Shown here piece after piece: positions 16,430 through 25,742 of a stretch of DNA of 64,000 bases. Position 1 is the first letter of the stretch. Each line of letters opens with the position of its first letter. The stretch is from Nocardioides sp. dk884. Lineage in GTDB: Bacteria > Actinomycetota > Actinomycetes > Propionibacteriales > Nocardioidaceae. Both the position numbers and the translations under genes were made by a program. Below the pieces are notes generated by a model. It was given only the letters and a program-made list of their open reading frames with translations. It did not search any database and was not told the origin of the DNA. The stretch spans positions 1,711,501 through 1,775,500 of the forward strand of contig NZ_CP045649.1 in NCBI RefSeq assembly GCF_009557055.1, given 5' to 3'.

Positions 16430-17280
16430 CCACGCAGCGAGAGACCGGCGTCGGCACGCTCGCCGAGCGCACCCCCGACGAGCAGATCGCCGCAGCGCTC
16501 GGCTCCGGCGAGCGCCCCGCCCTGCCCGGGCCGGTGAGCTCCTCGCTGAGCTTCGCGTGGCGCGCGCTGCTGAAGATCAAGCACGTCCCCGAGCAGCTCT
16601 TCGACGTCACGATGTTCCCGATCATGTTCACGCTGATGTTCACGTTCGTGTTCGGCGGCGCGATCGCGGGCTCCCCGCAGGACTACCTGCAATACGCGCT
16701 CCCGGGGATCCTGACCCAGACGGTCGTCTTCATCACGATGTACACCGCGCTGACCATCAACACCGACATCGAGAAGGGGGTCTTCGACCGGTTCCGCTCG
16801 CTGCCGGTGTGGCGGCCCTCGATGCTGGTCGGCGCGCTGCTCGGCGACACGCTGCGCTATGCGATGGCCTCGTTCATGGTGCTGGTGGTCGGGGTCCTGA
16901 TCGGCTACCGCGCCCCCGGCGGCCTGATCGGGGTGCTGCTCGCGGTGCTGCTGCTCCTGGCCTTCTGCTTCGCGCTGAGCTGGCTGTGGCTGATCGTCGG
17001 GTTCAAGGTCCGCACCCCCAACGCCGTGATGGGCGTCTCGATGATGGTGCTGTTCCCGCTGACGTTCATCAGCTCGGTGTTCGCCCCGCCGGAGACGATG
17101 CCGGGCTGGCTGCGCGCCTTCGTCGACGTCAACCCGGTGACGCTGCTCAACGAGGCGGCTCGCGGGCTGATGAACGACAACCCCGACGCCGGCGACATCC
17201 TGATCGTGCTGGTGATGTCGGTGGCGATCACGGCGGTCTTCGCCCCGCTGGCGCTGCGGCTCTACAACCGCCGCTCCTGA
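16426..17280 (+). CDS. ABC-2 type permease, DrrB type
   Basis: The 284-residue product has a hydrophilic N-terminal extension of about 60 residues and six membrane helices typical of ABC-2 permeases. The conserved segment [13 protein letters not shown] lies after the second helix, and the '[17 protein letters not shown]' region before the last. It pairs with the preceding ATPase as a DrrAB-like exporter. A GC-rich hairpin terminator follows directly. Confidence 0.9.
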   Translation: MTTQRETGVGTLAERTPDEQIAAALGSGERPALPGPVSSSLSFAWRALLKIKHVPEQLFDVTMFPIMFTLMFTFVFGGAIAGSPQDYLQYALPGILTQTVVFITMYTALTINTDIEKGVFDRFRSLPVWRPSMLVGALLGDTLRYAMASFMVLVVGVLIGYRAPGGLIGVLLAVLLLLAFCFALSWLWLIVGFKVRTPNAVMGVSMMVLFPLTFISSVFAPPETMPGWLRAFVDVNPVTLLNEAARGLMNDNPDAGDILIVLVMSVAITAVFAPLALRLYNRRS

Positions 17281-17282
17281 GC

Positions 17283-17305
17283 GCCCCCGGGCCTCGCTCG
17301 GGGGC
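17283..17305. terminator. GC-rich hairpin terminator
   Basis: GCCCCCG pairs with CGGGGGC around a 9-base loop, between the convergent drrB-like and flavoprotein genes. There is no U-run, as is common in actinobacteria. Confidence 0.5.
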
Positions 17306-17314
17306 GGCGTCGCC

Positions 17315-18619
17315 TCAGTCGCCCAGCACCCGGCGCAGGTAGGGGTTGGCGAAGACCCGGTCGGGGTCGAGGCGGTCCCGCATCGCGAGGAACTCCGCGA
17401 AACGCGGGTACGCCGGGGCCAGGTCCGCAGCCGTCCGGGTGTGCACCTTGCCCCAGTGCGGGCGCCCGTCGTGGGCGCGCATGACCTGCTCCATCAGGGC
17501 GAAGTACTCGCGGTGCTCGGCGTCACGGTGCACGTGGAAGGCCAGGTAGAGCGAGTCGCGCCCCGACGCGGTCGACAACGCGATGTCGTCGGCGGGGGCG
17601 GTGCGCACCTCCACGGGGAAGCCCACCCGGAGCCGGGAGGCGTCCAGCACCGCGCGGGCCTCGCGCAGCGCGGCCAGGCCCGCCGCGCGGGGCACGGCGT
17701 ACTCCATCTCGCGGAAGACGACGCGGCGCTCGGTGGTGAAGACGCGGTGCGGCACGTCGCTGTAGGTGCGCGCCCCCAGGGCCCGGGAGCTGACCCGGTT
17801 GATCAGTGGAACCGCGGCCGGCACCGCGTTGCCCACGGCGCACAGCGCGCCGAAGAGGCGGTTGGACAGCAGGTCGTCGTCCAGGGCGACGCGCCAGCGG
17901 GGGAGCGGCTCGGCCTCGCCGAGGTCGACGTCGAGGCGGTCGTTGCGCTTGAGCAGCACCCGGTCGGTGTGCGGGAACCAGTACATGTCCACGTGGTGGC
18001 TCGCGTCGCACATCTGGTCGAAGCCGTCGAGGGCGGCGTCCCACGACATCGGCTGCTCGTGGGCCTCCAGCACGAACAGCGGCTCGACGCGGAAGGTCAG
18101 CGTGGTGAGGATCCCGAGCGCGCCGAGCCCGACGCGGGCGACGGCGAACACGTCGGCGTTCTCCTCCGCGCTGGCGTGCAGCACCTCCCCGGTCCCGGTC
18201 ACGAGCTCCAGGCCGGCCAGCTGGGCGGCCAGCCCGGCGGCGTACCCGCCGCTGCCGTGGGTGCCGGTGGAGGTGGCGCCGGCGAGGGTCTGCTGGTCGA
18301 TGTCGCCCATGTTGTGCAGGCTCAGCCCGAGCCGCTCCAGCTCGGCGTTGAGCACGGACAGCGGGGTGCCGGCGTGGGCGGTCACGGTCATCGCCTCGCG
18401 GTCCACCGCGACGATCCCGCGCCGGGCGCTCGGAGTCAGCATGGTGTGCTCCGGGGCCGAGATGGCGGTGAAGCTGTGCCCGGTGCCGACCATCTTCAGC
18501 GTGGTCCGCTCCGCGCGGGCGCGCTCGACCTCCGCGACGATCGCGGCGGTGTCCGCCAGCTCGACCACCCGCTGCGGGCGCGCCGTCTCCAGGCCCGACC
18601 AGTTCGTCCACTCCGTCAC
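17315..18619 (-). CDS. FAD-linked sugar-lactone oxidase family protein
   Basis: The 434-residue product belongs to the VAO/PCMH flavoprotein superfamily, nearest to D-arabinono-1,4-lactone oxidases. An N-terminal FAD domain contains VGTGHSFTAIS and the segment GDIDQQTLAGATSTGTHGSG that holds the pyrophosphate. The C-terminal part has the ALO-type ending HWGKVH...FANPYLRRVLG. No Cys or His for bicovalent FAD attachment is obvious, but the His of GHS could carry a covalent flavin. The GTG at 18619 begins just before the conserved NWSGLETARP. It lies 11 bases downstream of the MFS gene on the same strand, so both are likely one operon. Confidence 0.85.
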   Translation of the reverse strand: MTEWTNWSGLETARPQRVVELADTAAIVAEVERARAERTTLKMVGTGHSFTAISAPEHTMLTPSARRGIVAVDREAMTVTAHAGTPLSVLNAELERLGLSLHNMGDIDQQTLAGATSTGTHGSGGYAAGLAAQLAGLELVTGTGEVLHASAEENADVFAVARVGLGALGILTTLTFRVEPLFVLEAHEQPMSWDAALDGFDQMCDASHHVDMYWFPHTDRVLLKRNDRLDVDLGEAEPLPRWRVALDDDLLSNRLFGALCAVGNAVPAAVPLINRVSSRALGARTYSDVPHRVFTTERRVVFREMEYAVPRAAGLAALREARAVLDASRLRVGFPVEVRTAPADDIALSTASGRDSLYLAFHVHRDAEHREYFALMEQVMRAHDGRPHWGKVHTRTAADLAPAYPRFAEFLAMRDRLDPDRVFANPYLRRVLGD

Positions 18620-18630
18620 GGGGCAGGACA

Positions 18631-19854
18631 CTAGTGGGCGGGCTGGGTCTCCGGAGCCGCTTCGCCGGGGGCCGCGACCTCGCGCGGGAGCAGCTGGGCG
18701 GCGGCGAGCGCCACCAGGCCCGCGGCCACGGTCACCAGGTAGGCGCTGGAGGAGCCGTGGTGGTCGACCACGATGCCGCTCAGGGTGGCGCCGGGAGCGA
18801 CGCCCGCGGTGATGCCGGTCTGCACGATCGCCATGCCCTCGGTGAGTCGCGAGGAGGGCACCACCCGCTCGGTCAGCGACAGGGAGGCGATCATCGTCGG
18901 CGCGATGGCCACACCGCCGACCAGCAGCAGCGCGCCCATCGCCAGCACCGAGTCGACGAAGTAGAGCGGGGTCATCGCCAGCGCCATGCCGGCGGTGCCC
19001 CAGCGCAGCCGGACCTCCGGGCCGCGGCGCCACACGATCGCGCCGACCACGACGCCGGAGGCGAGGCTGCCCAGCGCCCACAGCGCCAGCAGGGCGCCGG
19101 ACCAGGCCTTCAGACCGCGCTCGTCGGCGAAGGCGACGGTGGTCACCTCCGCGGCGCCGAACAGCACCCCGAGCGCGGTGGCGACGACGGTGAGCGGCAC
19201 CAGGGTGCGCCACGGCAGCGGCGGGCGGGGGCCGGTGGTGCGGTCCCGCGGATGGGCCGGGGGCTCGGTGCCGCGCTGGGCGGCGAAGGCCAGGCTGCCG
19301 CCCACGCCCGCCACCACGGCGACGGCCAGGCCGGCGACCGGGTGGACGGCGGTCGCGAGCATCGTGACCAGGATCGGGCCGAGGACGAACACGACCTCGT
19401 CGAGGACGGCCTCGAGCGCGAACGCGGTCTGCAGGCGCTCGGGGGAGGCCAGCACGTGCGCCCAGCGGGCGCGCACGCACGAGCCGATCTGAGGCAGCGA
19501 GGCGCCGGCCAGCACCGCGGCGGCGTACGTCGCCCCGATCGGCCAGTCGGCCTGGACCGACTCGACGAGGAGCACCATGGCGACGCCGAACACGACGGCG
19601 GCGACCGAGAGGACGGTGCGCTGCCCGAGCCGGTCGAGCAGCCTGCCCTGGAGGATCGCGAGCACCGCGTTGGCGATCATGTACGCCGCCGAGACCGCGC
19701 CGGCGAGGCCGTAGGACCCGGAAGCGGACTCCACGAGGAGCACGATGCCGAGACCGGCCATCGAGATCGGGAGGCGTGCGACGAGGCCGGTGAGGCTGAA
19801 GGCGAGCCCGCCCGGTTCGGCGAGCACCCGTCGGTAGGACGTGAGCACTGACAT
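18631..19854 (-). CDS. MFS transporter
   Basis: The 407-residue protein has twelve predicted helices and the intracellular loop GRLLDRLGQRTVL between helices 2 and 3, a variant of the MFS motif A. The central cytoplasmic loop is Pro/Arg-rich. It is of the drug-exporter-like type, with no substrate clue. A TACCGT hexamer nine bases before the ATG may be the promoter -10. It probably co-transcribes with the flavoprotein gene downstream and is divergent from hemH. Confidence 0.88.
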   Translation of the reverse strand: MSVLTSYRRVLAEPGGLAFSLTGLVARLPISMAGLGIVLLVESASGSYGLAGAVSAAYMIANAVLAILQGRLLDRLGQRTVLSVAAVVFGVAMVLLVESVQADWPIGATYAAAVLAGASLPQIGSCVRARWAHVLASPERLQTAFALEAVLDEVVFVLGPILVTMLATAVHPVAGLAVAVVAGVGGSLAFAAQRGTEPPAHPRDRTTGPRPPLPWRTLVPLTVVATALGVLFGAAEVTTVAFADERGLKAWSGALLALWALGSLASGVVVGAIVWRRGPEVRLRWGTAGMALAMTPLYFVDSVLAMGALLLVGGVAIAPTMIASLSLTERVVPSSRLTEGMAIVQTGITAGVAPGATLSGIVVDHHGSSSAYLVTVAAGLVALAAAQLLPREVAAPGEAAPETQPAH

Positions 19855-19909
19855 GGTGGGAAAACGGTAGGTCCGACCGGGCGCGGCCGGTGAATTGGTG
19901 GCGCGTCCT

Positions 19910-19915
19910 TACGAT
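19910..19915 (+). promoter_or_regulatory. -10 element, leaderless layout (hemH)
   Basis: TACGAT ends six bases before the ATG at 19922, with no ribosome site between them. Confidence 0.55.
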
Positions 19916-19921
19916 GGCCTC

Positions 19922-21037
19922 ATGTCCGCCGAGACCCCCGACGTCGCCTCCACCGTCGCGCCGTACGACGCGCTCCTCCTGGTCTCCTTCGGTGGCCCCG
20001 AGGGGCCCGAGGACGTGGTGCCCTTCCTCGAGAACGTCACCCGGGGACGCGGGATCCCGCGCGAGCGGCTGGCCGAGGTCGGCCAGCACTACTCCCTGTT
20101 CGGCGGCAAGTCGCCGATCAACGACCAGAACCGCGCGTTCCTCGCGGCGCTGCGCGCGGACCTGGCGGGTGCGGGCATCGACCTGCCGGTCTACTGGGGC
20201 AACCGCAACTGGGACCCCTACCTCACCGACACCCTCGCCCAGATGGCCGCGGACGGCGTCACCCGGGCCGCGTGCTTCGTGACCAGCGCGTACTCGTCGT
20301 GGTCGAGCTGCCGGCAGTACCGCGAGAACCTCTGGGACGCCGCGGAGGTCCTGCCCGGCGGGGTCGAGGCCGCGCCGCGCCTGGACAAGCTGCGCCACTA
20401 CTTCAACCACCCGGGCTTCGTGGAGCCGGTCGTCGACGGCGTCCTCGCCGCGCTCGCGGACCTGCCCGAGGAGGTCCGCAACGGCGCGCACCTGGCCTTC
20501 GTCACCCACTCGATCCCCGACACGATGGCCGCGACCAGCGGACCGCAGGGCGGTGCCTACGTCGAGCAGCACCTCGACGTCGCCGCCACGGTGGTCGCCC
20601 GCCTGGCCGAGGAGACCGGGCGCGACCACCCCCACGCGCTGGTCTACTGTTCGCGCTCCGGCGCCCCGCACGTGCCGTGGCTGGAGCCCGACATCAACGA
20701 CCACCTCGAGGCGCTGCACGCGGACGGCGTGCGGGCCGTGGTGATGGTCCCGGTCGGCTTCGTCTCCGACCACATGGAGGTCATCTACGACCTCGACACC
20801 GAGGCGATGGCGACCGCCGAGCGGCTCGGCCTCCCGGCGCGGCGCTCGGCCACCGCCGGCAACGACCCGCGCTTCGTCGCCGCCGTGCGCGACCTGCTGC
20901 TCGAGCGGGCCGCGGTCGAGCGCGGCGAGGACGTCGCGCGCGCCGCCACCGGCCGCCTCGGCCCGCTGTGGGACGCCTGTCCCGGCACCTGCTGCCCGAA
21001 CGCCCGCGGCGAGCGCCCCGCCCTCTGCGGTGCCTGA
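19922..21037 (+). CDS. hemH: Ferrochelatase (coproporphyrin III type)
   Basis: The enzyme inserts Fe2+ into a porphyrin; in actinobacteria the substrate is coproporphyrin III (the enzyme is also called CpfC). The 371-residue product has the N-terminal [14 protein letters not shown] motif, THSIPDTMA with the metal-binding His, and [14 protein letters not shown] with the catalytic Glu. The C-terminus has a cluster of Cys (DACPGTCCP, then LCGA) and an internal SSCRQY, consistent with the [2Fe-2S] cluster found in actinobacterial ferrochelatases. It overlaps the inositol-phosphatase-like gene by eight bases. Confidence 0.95.
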   Translation: MSAETPDVASTVAPYDALLLVSFGGPEGPEDVVPFLENVTRGRGIPRERLAEVGQHYSLFGGKSPINDQNRAFLAALRADLAGAGIDLPVYWGNRNWDPYLTDTLAQMAADGVTRAACFVTSAYSSWSSCRQYRENLWDAAEVLPGGVEAAPRLDKLRHYFNHPGFVEPVVDGVLAALADLPEEVRNGAHLAFVTHSIPDTMAATSGPQGGAYVEQHLDVAATVVARLAEETGRDHPHALVYCSRSGAPHVPWLEPDINDHLEALHADGVRAVVMVPVGFVSDHMEVIYDLDTEAMATAERLGLPARRSATAGNDPRFVAAVRDLLLERAAVERGEDVARAATGRLGPLWDACPGTCCPNARGERPALCGA

Positions 21038-21860
21038 GCGGGTGGCCGCCGACCTCGCCGGTCTCGCCCTCGAGGTCGCCCGCGCCGCCGCGGCGCTGGT
21101 GCGCGAACGACGTACCGAGGGCGTGAGCGTCGCCGCGACCAAGTCCAGCGAGGTCGACGTCGTCACCGAGACCGACCGGGCCAGCGAGGAGCTGATCCGC
21201 GCGCTGCTGCGCGAGCGGCGCCCCGACGACGCGATCCTGGGCGAGGAGGGGGAGGACGAGGCCGGCACCAGTGGGGTGCGCTGGATCGTCGACCCGATCG
21301 ACGGCACCGTGAACTTCCTCTACGGCCTCCCGCAGTACGCCGTGTCGATCGCCGCCGAGGTCGAGGGCCGGGTCGCGGCCGGCGTGGTGCTCAACGTCGC
21401 CACCGGCACCGAGTACGTCGGGCACCTGACGGCCACGGACGGCGCCGGCTCCGGGGGAGTGGCCACCCGTGACGGCGTACCGCTGACGGTGCGGGGTCCG
21501 GCGCCGCTGGCCGAGCGCCTGCTCGCCACCGGCTTCTCCTACTCCGCGGAGCTGCGGCGCCTCCAGGCCGAGGCGCTGGTGCGGTTGCTGCCGCGGGTGC
21601 GCGACATCCGCCGGCTCGGCTCTTGCGCGCTCGACCTGTGCCACGTCGCCGAGGGCACGGTGGACGGGTACGTCGAGGAGGGCGTGCACCTGTGGGACCA
21701 CGCCGCGGGCGCCCTCATCGCGCGGGCGGCCGGGGCCCGCACCGAGATCCTGCGCGGGGTGGGCGGTCACGAGCTGCTGCTCTGCGCTCCGGCGCACGGC
21801 TTCGCCGAGCTCCGCGAGGCGGTCCTGGAGGCCGGGTACGCCGCTGCCCAGACCGGTTGA
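21030..21860 (+). CDS. Inositol monophosphatase family protein
   Basis: The product is a Mg2+-dependent sugar or inositol phosphatase of 276 residues. The signatures are [15 protein letters not shown] (metal-binding Asp) and WDHAAGALI near the C-terminus. Family members hydrolyse inositol-1-phosphate, histidinol phosphate or similar substrates; the substrate is not determined by these motifs. I used the GTG at 21030, overlapping the hemH stop; a GTG four codons later is also possible. The same hemH-IMPase order occurs in other actinobacteria as far as I know. Confidence 0.9.
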   Translation: MPERVAADLAGLALEVARAAAALVRERRTEGVSVAATKSSEVDVVTETDRASEELIRALLRERRPDDAILGEEGEDEAGTSGVRWIVDPIDGTVNFLYGLPQYAVSIAAEVEGRVAAGVVLNVATGTEYVGHLTATDGAGSGGVATRDGVPLTVRGPAPLAERLLATGFSYSAELRRLQAEALVRLLPRVRDIRRLGSCALDLCHVAEGTVDGYVEEGVHLWDHAAGALIARAAGARTEILRGVGGHELLLCAPAHGFAELREAVLEAGYAAAQTG

Positions 21861-22097
21861 GCGCGGGGGAATACCTTCGCCCCTCGCCCTGTTGTGGCGG
21901 CGGCTCTCGCAACACGCCCGCCCGGTAGCCGCCCGGCACCCGTCATGGTGCACAATCTGGCGCCGACGAGCCGTCGGCGCCCGATGTCCGGGCTTTGGAC
22001 GCACGAGGCTGCGAGAGCCTCCGGGAGATCCCGGAGGCCGTGGAACACCCACGAGGCCCGTGAAGCCCGAGGAACCCAGGAAGGGAGTGAGCGGCGG

Positions 22098-22388
22098 ATG
22101 GCAACCGACTACGACGCACCGCGCAAGACCGAGGAAGAGCAGTCCGAGAGCAGCATCGAGGAGCTCAAGGCGCGGCGCAACGACAAGTTCTCCGGCAAGG
22201 TGGACGAGGACGAGACGGAGGCGGCGGAGGCCTTCGAGCTCCCCGGCGCCGACCTGTCCCACGAGCAGCTCGCGGTCGAGGTGAAGCCGAAGCAGGAGGA
22301 CGAGTTCACCTGCATGAGCTGCTTCTTGGTGCACCACCGCTCGCTGCTGGCGGACCCGGCGACGATGACCTGCCGCGACTGCGCCTGA
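22098..22388 (+). CDS. DUF4193 zinc-ribbon-like protein
   Basis: This 96-residue acidic protein is an actinobacterial signature family. Most of the length is charged and probably disordered (KTEEEQSESSIEELKARR). The C-terminus has two CxxC pairs (CMSC and CRDC) that probably hold zinc. AGGAAGGGAG upstream of the ATG is a strong ribosome site. The 237 bases before it, after the inositol-phosphatase-like gene, contain no gene and probably the promoter. Function unknown. Confidence 0.88.
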   Translation: MATDYDAPRKTEEEQSESSIEELKARRNDKFSGKVDEDETEAAEAFELPGADLSHEQLAVEVKPKQEDEFTCMSCFLVHHRSLLADPATMTCRDCA

Positions 22389-22432
22389 CCCGCACCGCCC
22401 GCCGCCCGCTCGGGCGGCACCGCAGAAGACAA

Positions 22433-22464
22433 CAGGCCGCGGCCCCCGAGGGGACCGCGGCCTG
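22433..22464. terminator. Strong bidirectional hairpin terminator
   Basis: CAGGCCGCGG (22433-22442) pairs with CCGCGGCCTG (22455-22464), with a CCCC/GGGG inner stem. It lies between the convergent DUF4193 and DUF4235 genes. GTTTCGTGT follows on the plus strand. Confidence 0.75.
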
Positions 22465-22478
22465 GTTTCGTGTCGTGC

Positions 22479-22769
22479 TTACTTGCCGTCCTTGCGCAGG
22501 TCGGGCGGCAGGTGGCCGGTGGACTTGGCGTAGTAGTTCGCCGCCTTGCGCTGGGCGAGCATCCGGGCCAGCCCCACGGCGACACCGCTGACGACGGCCC
22601 AGCCGACGGCCTCCCAGATCTCGACGTCGGGGTCGGCGGGGTTCTCCGGCGGCTTCTTGCCGGTCGTGACCTTCCAGGTCGCGTCCGCGGCCTTCTTGGC
22701 CATCGCGGCCGCGCCGAGCGCAGCGACGAGAGAGAACACGGACCAGATCTTGGAGCCTCCAGATGCCAT
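22479..22769 (-). CDS. DUF4235 family membrane protein
   Basis: The 96-residue product has two hydrophobic segments (SKIWSVFSLVAALGAAAMAKKAA and EAVGWAVVSGVAVGLARML, quoted by ends) around a Pro/Asp-rich loop (KKPPENPADPDVEIW), as in the DUF4235 family of small actinobacterial membrane proteins. Function unknown. TAAAGT six bases before the ATG suggests a leaderless transcript. The strong hairpin at 22433-22464 ends the transcript. Confidence 0.85.
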   Translation of the reverse strand: MASGGSKIWSVFSLVAALGAAAMAKKAADATWKVTTGKKPPENPADPDVEIWEAVGWAVVSGVAVGLARMLAQRKAANYYAKSTGHLPPDLRKDGK

Positions 22770-22775
22770 GGCCAG

Positions 22776-22781
22776 ACTTTA
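22776..22781 (-). promoter_or_regulatory. -10 element, leaderless layout (DUF4235)
   Basis: Read on the minus strand, TAAAGT ends six bases before the ATG at 22769. Confidence 0.55.
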
Positions 22782-22797
22782 CCCAGCCGCGCGATCC

Positions 22798-23283
22798 TCA
22801 GCCAGCCTCGGCCAACGCGGTCAGCGCCTGCGCGAGCTGCTCGGGGTGGCGGGTGTTGAGCAGCCAGTACGGCGCCGGGTCGCGGGGGTCGGTGATCGCG
22901 ACGCGCACCGAGCGCTTCAGGTAGGGGCGCAGCAGCAGGAACGCGCGGACGTCGGCGTCCCGGCCGGCCGTGTGGCGGGTCTGCTCGGCGTCGAGCGCGG
23001 TGGCGGTGCCCAGGTGGTGCGCGGAGATGCGGGCGCGGCCGGCGCGCAGCTCGCCGTTCGCGATGGTGATCCGCGCCGAGCCGTAGGCCAGGAAGCCGGC
23101 AGCGAGGACGAGCGCGACGACGGCGGTGATCAGCCACGCCAGCGCCCCGGGGAGCGCGACGACGACCGCCAGCCAGACGCTCGCCGTGAACATGAAGCCC
23201 TGGGCCCACCAGCGCAGCGGCACGCCGAGGCGCTCGGAGTAGGCCACGGTGGAGGGTGAGACATCAGCGGAAGGGTGCGGCAC
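22798..23283 (-). CDS. DUF3093 family membrane protein
   Basis: The product of about 161 residues has two adjacent N-terminal helices after [16 protein letters not shown], then a soluble domain with [17 protein letters not shown] and a [16 protein letters not shown]-terminal segment. That matches DUF3093, a family found beside dut in actinobacteria. The GTG at 23283 has GGAGG one base away, which is too close; an internal GTG at 23247 is the alternative start. The gene is divergent from dut. Function unknown. Confidence 0.75.
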   Translation of the reverse strand: MPHPSADVSPSTVAYSERLGVPLRWWAQGFMFTASVWLAVVVALPGALAWLITAVVALVLAAGFLAYGSARITIANGELRAGRARISAHHLGTATALDAEQTRHTAGRDADVRAFLLLRPYLKRSVRVAITDPRDPAPYWLLNTRHPEQLAQALTALAEAG

Positions 23284-23308
23284 GCCTCCAGTTTTCCATC
23301 CCGCTCGA

Positions 23309-23314
23309 TACAGT
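23309..23314 (+). promoter_or_regulatory. -10 element, leaderless layout (dut)
   Basis: TACAGT ends six bases before the GTG at 23321. The gap CCGCGG has no ribosome-site character. Confidence 0.5.
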
Positions 23315-23320
23315 CCGCGG

Positions 23321-23842
23321 GTGGCTCCTACTCCGACCCCCTCCGCCGCGCCGACGCACGACCTGGCCGCCGGGCAGCCGAGCGATCCGAGCGGCGACCT
23401 CGAGGTCCTGCTGCGGCGCCTGGACACCGACCTCCCGCCGCCGGCGTACGCCCACCCCGGCGACGCCGGGGCCGACCTGCTGACCACCGTCGACCTGCGC
23501 CTGGAGCCGGGCGAGCGGGCGCTGGTGCCGACCGGCGTCGCCCTCGCGCTGCCGGAGGGGTACGTCGCGCTGGTGCACCCGCGCTCGGGTCTCGCGGCGC
23601 GCCACGGGCTGTCCATCGTCAACACGCCGGGGACGATCGACACCGGCTATCGCGGCGAGGTCAAGGTGCTGCTGATCAACCACGACCCGCGCGAGGCGAT
23701 CGAGCTGCGCCGCGGCGACCGGGTCGCGCAGCTGATCATCCAGCGTTTCGAGCGGGCCCGGTTCGTCGAGGTCGACGAACTCCCCACCTCCGTCCGTGGT
23801 GAGGGCGGTTACGGTTCTACCGGAGGGTTCGCACGCGCCTGA
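23321..23842 (+). CDS. dut: Deoxyuridine 5'-triphosphate nucleotidohydrolase (dUTPase)
   Basis: This trimeric enzyme hydrolyses dUTP to dUMP and pyrophosphate, keeping uracil out of DNA and feeding thymidylate synthesis. All five motifs are visible in 173 residues: [31 protein letters not shown] with the catalytic Asp, [12 protein letters not shown], and the C-terminal arm [12 protein letters not shown]. An N-terminal extension of about 30 residues precedes the core. The GTG start follows a TACAGT hexamer by six bases. Confidence 0.96.
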   Translation: MAPTPTPSAAPTHDLAAGQPSDPSGDLEVLLRRLDTDLPPPAYAHPGDAGADLLTTVDLRLEPGERALVPTGVALALPEGYVALVHPRSGLAARHGLSIVNTPGTIDTGYRGEVKVLLINHDPREAIELRRGDRVAQLIIQRFERARFVEVDELPTSVRGEGGYGSTGGFARA

Positions 23843-23935
23843 GGCGCCCGCGGCTCCGGCTGACTGCTCGCGCAGCGGCGCCACACCTGCAGGTTCGAGC
23901 ATCCACGCAGTTCTTCGTCACGAGAGGCACCACCA

Positions 23936-24607
23936 GTGAAGTTCCGCCGCAAGTCCACTCCGGATTCCGCCGGTACGTCGGCCGAGGGGGCCGCGACCCC
24001 TGAGACGGGGACCGACACGGGGGACACGGGCGCGGGCACCGCGCCGGCCGTCGGGCCGTTCGACGCCGACGAGCTGCCGGAGGGCGGGGAGCACCACGTC
24101 GACCTGGGCTCGTTGCTGGTGCCGCCGCTGCCGGGTCGCGACCTGCGCCTGCAGGTCAACGAGAAGAGCGGTGAGGTCCAGGCCGTGCTGCTCGCGGGCC
24201 CGGACGGCGCCCTGGAGATCCGCGCCTTCGCCGCCCCCCGCAACGGCGACCTGTGGGGCGAGGTGCGCCCCCAGATCGCCGCCGACATGACGCGGCGTGG
24301 CGGCAGCGCCACCGAGCGCGAGGGCCACTTCGGACCCGAGCTGGTCTGCCAGATGCCGGTGCGCGGCACCGACGGCGCCACCGGCACCCAGGCCTCGCGG
24401 ATCGTGGGGATCAACGGCCCGCGCTGGCTGCTGCGCGCGACCTTCATGGGTCGCCCCGCCACCGCGACCGAGATCCCGCAGGACTGGATCGACACGATCA
24501 CCGCGATCGCGGTGCGCCGGGGCAGCAGCCCGATGCCGGTCGGCGAGCCGCTGCCGGTGGTCATGCCCGAGTCGGCGCGGCGGGTCGACCCGCCGGCCGA
24601 CTCCTGA
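23936..24607 (+). CDS. DUF3710 family protein
   Basis: The 223-residue product starts with KFRRKS and a Thr/Gly/Ala-rich disordered stretch of 35 residues. The conserved DUF3710 domain follows (FDADELPEGGEHHVDLGSL through RRGSSPMP). It is actinobacteria-specific and of unknown function. GAGAGG upstream supports the GTG at 23936. It is the first gene of a three-gene operon with the OB-fold and DUF3159 genes. Confidence 0.88.
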   Translation: MKFRRKSTPDSAGTSAEGAATPETGTDTGDTGAGTAPAVGPFDADELPEGGEHHVDLGSLLVPPLPGRDLRLQVNEKSGEVQAVLLAGPDGALEIRAFAAPRNGDLWGEVRPQIAADMTRRGGSATEREGHFGPELVCQMPVRGTDGATGTQASRIVGINGPRWLLRATFMGRPATATEIPQDWIDTITAIAVRRGSSPMPVGEPLPVVMPESARRVDPPADS

Positions 24608-24619
24608 CCGGACTCGCAC

Positions 24620-24973
24620 GTGAGCCGGCTGCGCCGCACCCTGAGCCGTTGGGCCGACACCAGCGACCAGGAGGCCCGCGACCTGCGTGAGACCCACACG
24701 GGTCGAGGGCTCGACACGATCGCCGAGGCACCCAACCGCGAGCCCGTCCGCCTGCGCGGCACCCTGCGCACCGTGACGCTGCGCCCGCGCGGCGGCGTAC
24801 CGGCGCTGGAGGCCGAGCTCGTGGACGGCACCGGCTCGATCACCGTCGTGTGGCTCGGCCGGCGCCGGATCGCCGGCATCAAGCCGGGCACCACGATCCA
24901 GGTGCAGGCCCGCATCGGCGACCAGGAGGGCACCCGCATCATGTACAACCCGCGTTACGAGCTGCTGCCGTGA
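24620..24973 (+). CDS. OB-fold nucleic-acid-binding domain protein
   Basis: The 117-residue product has an OB fold at about residues 40-115 (VRLRGTLRTVTLRPRGGVPALEAEL, ends quoted, then GSITVVWLGRRRI), as in the single-domain tRNA-anticodon-type OB proteins that sit next to DUF3710 in actinobacteria. The N-terminal 35 residues are charged. Start GTG at 24620, 12 bases after the DUF3710 stop; the DUF3159 start overlaps its own stop (GTGA). Ligand and role are unknown. Confidence 0.83.
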   Translation: MSRLRRTLSRWADTSDQEARDLRETHTGRGLDTIAEAPNREPVRLRGTLRTVTLRPRGGVPALEAELVDGTGSITVVWLGRRRIAGIKPGTTIQVQARIGDQEGTRIMYNPRYELLP

Positions 24974-25725
24974 CCGACTCCCCGCAGGACCACGACCGGT
25001 CGGAGGCGCCCTCGCGCGCGGTGCCCACCGTCGCCACCGTCGAGGCCCTCGTGCGCTCCCAGATGGCGACCGCGCTGGGTGGACGACGCGGGATGATCGA
25101 GGCCGGCATCCCCGGCATGCTGTTCACGATCCTGTGGCTGAGCACCAAGCAGCTCCAGCTCGCCCTGGTCGTCAGCCTGGTCGCGGTCGGCGCCGCCATC
25201 GTCGTGCGCCTGGCGCAGCGCGGCACGCTGCAGTACGCCCTCAACGCGCTGTTCGCGATCGGCATCGGGTGGCTCTTCGTGCAGATCGCGGCGAGCTCCG
25301 GCGGCTCGGAGTCCGACCAGGCGCTGGCGTTCTTCCTGCCCGGGATCCTGGTGAGCCTGGGCTACACGATCGTGATGGCCGGCTCCTGCCTCGCCGGCTG
25401 GCCCTTCATCGGATTCATGCTCGGCAGCGTCACCGGCGACCCGACCGCCTGGCACGACGACAAGCAGATCGTGCGGCTGTGCAACCGGCTCACCTGGGTG
25501 TTCCTGGCCCCGGGCGCGATCGGGGTGCTGCTCCAGGGCCCGGTGTGGCTGCTCGGCTGGGCCGACGTGATCGACGTCGACCTCGCGGTGCTGCTCGTCG
25601 GCACCCTGCGGCTGGGCCTGGGCTGGCCGCTGCGGATCGCCTCGTGGAGCGCGATGGTCTGGCTGCTGGCTCGCGACGCCACGCCGATCAACACCGACGC
25701 CGAGGCGCCCGCCCAGGAGGCCTGA
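24970..25725 (+). CDS. DUF3159 family membrane protein
   Basis: The 251-residue product begins with about 25 hydrophilic residues and then has around six helices; GGRRGMIEAGIPGMLF and the region SVTGDPTAWHDD are typical of DUF3159. The family is fixed in actinobacterial DUF3710-OB-DUF3159-TrkA neighbourhoods, which may hint at a link to ion homeostasis, but no function is established. The GTG start overlaps the OB-fold gene by four bases. It converges on the TrkA pair with 17 bases between the stops. Confidence 0.85.
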   Translation: MTDSPQDHDRSEAPSRAVPTVATVEALVRSQMATALGGRRGMIEAGIPGMLFTILWLSTKQLQLALVVSLVAVGAAIVVRLAQRGTLQYALNALFAIGIGWLFVQIAASSGGSESDQALAFFLPGILVSLGYTIVMAGSCLAGWPFIGFMLGSVTGDPTAWHDDKQIVRLCNRLTWVFLAPGAIGVLLQGPVWLLGWADVIDVDLAVLLVGTLRLGLGWPLRIASWSAMVWLLARDATPINTDAEAPAQEA

Positions 25726-25742
25726 CGCGGGGTCGCTGGGCC

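Noticed and set aside
18620..21307. N-terminal two-thirds of the minus-strand open frame that contains the flavoprotein
   Set aside because: Only the part from the GTG at 18619 is homologous to a known family. The remainder is antisense to the MFS and hemH genes.
21861..22097. Small gene or RNA in the 237-base gap before DUF4193
   Set aside because: No conserved start plus ribosome-site combination other than that of DUF4193 itself; overlapping frames lack coding character.
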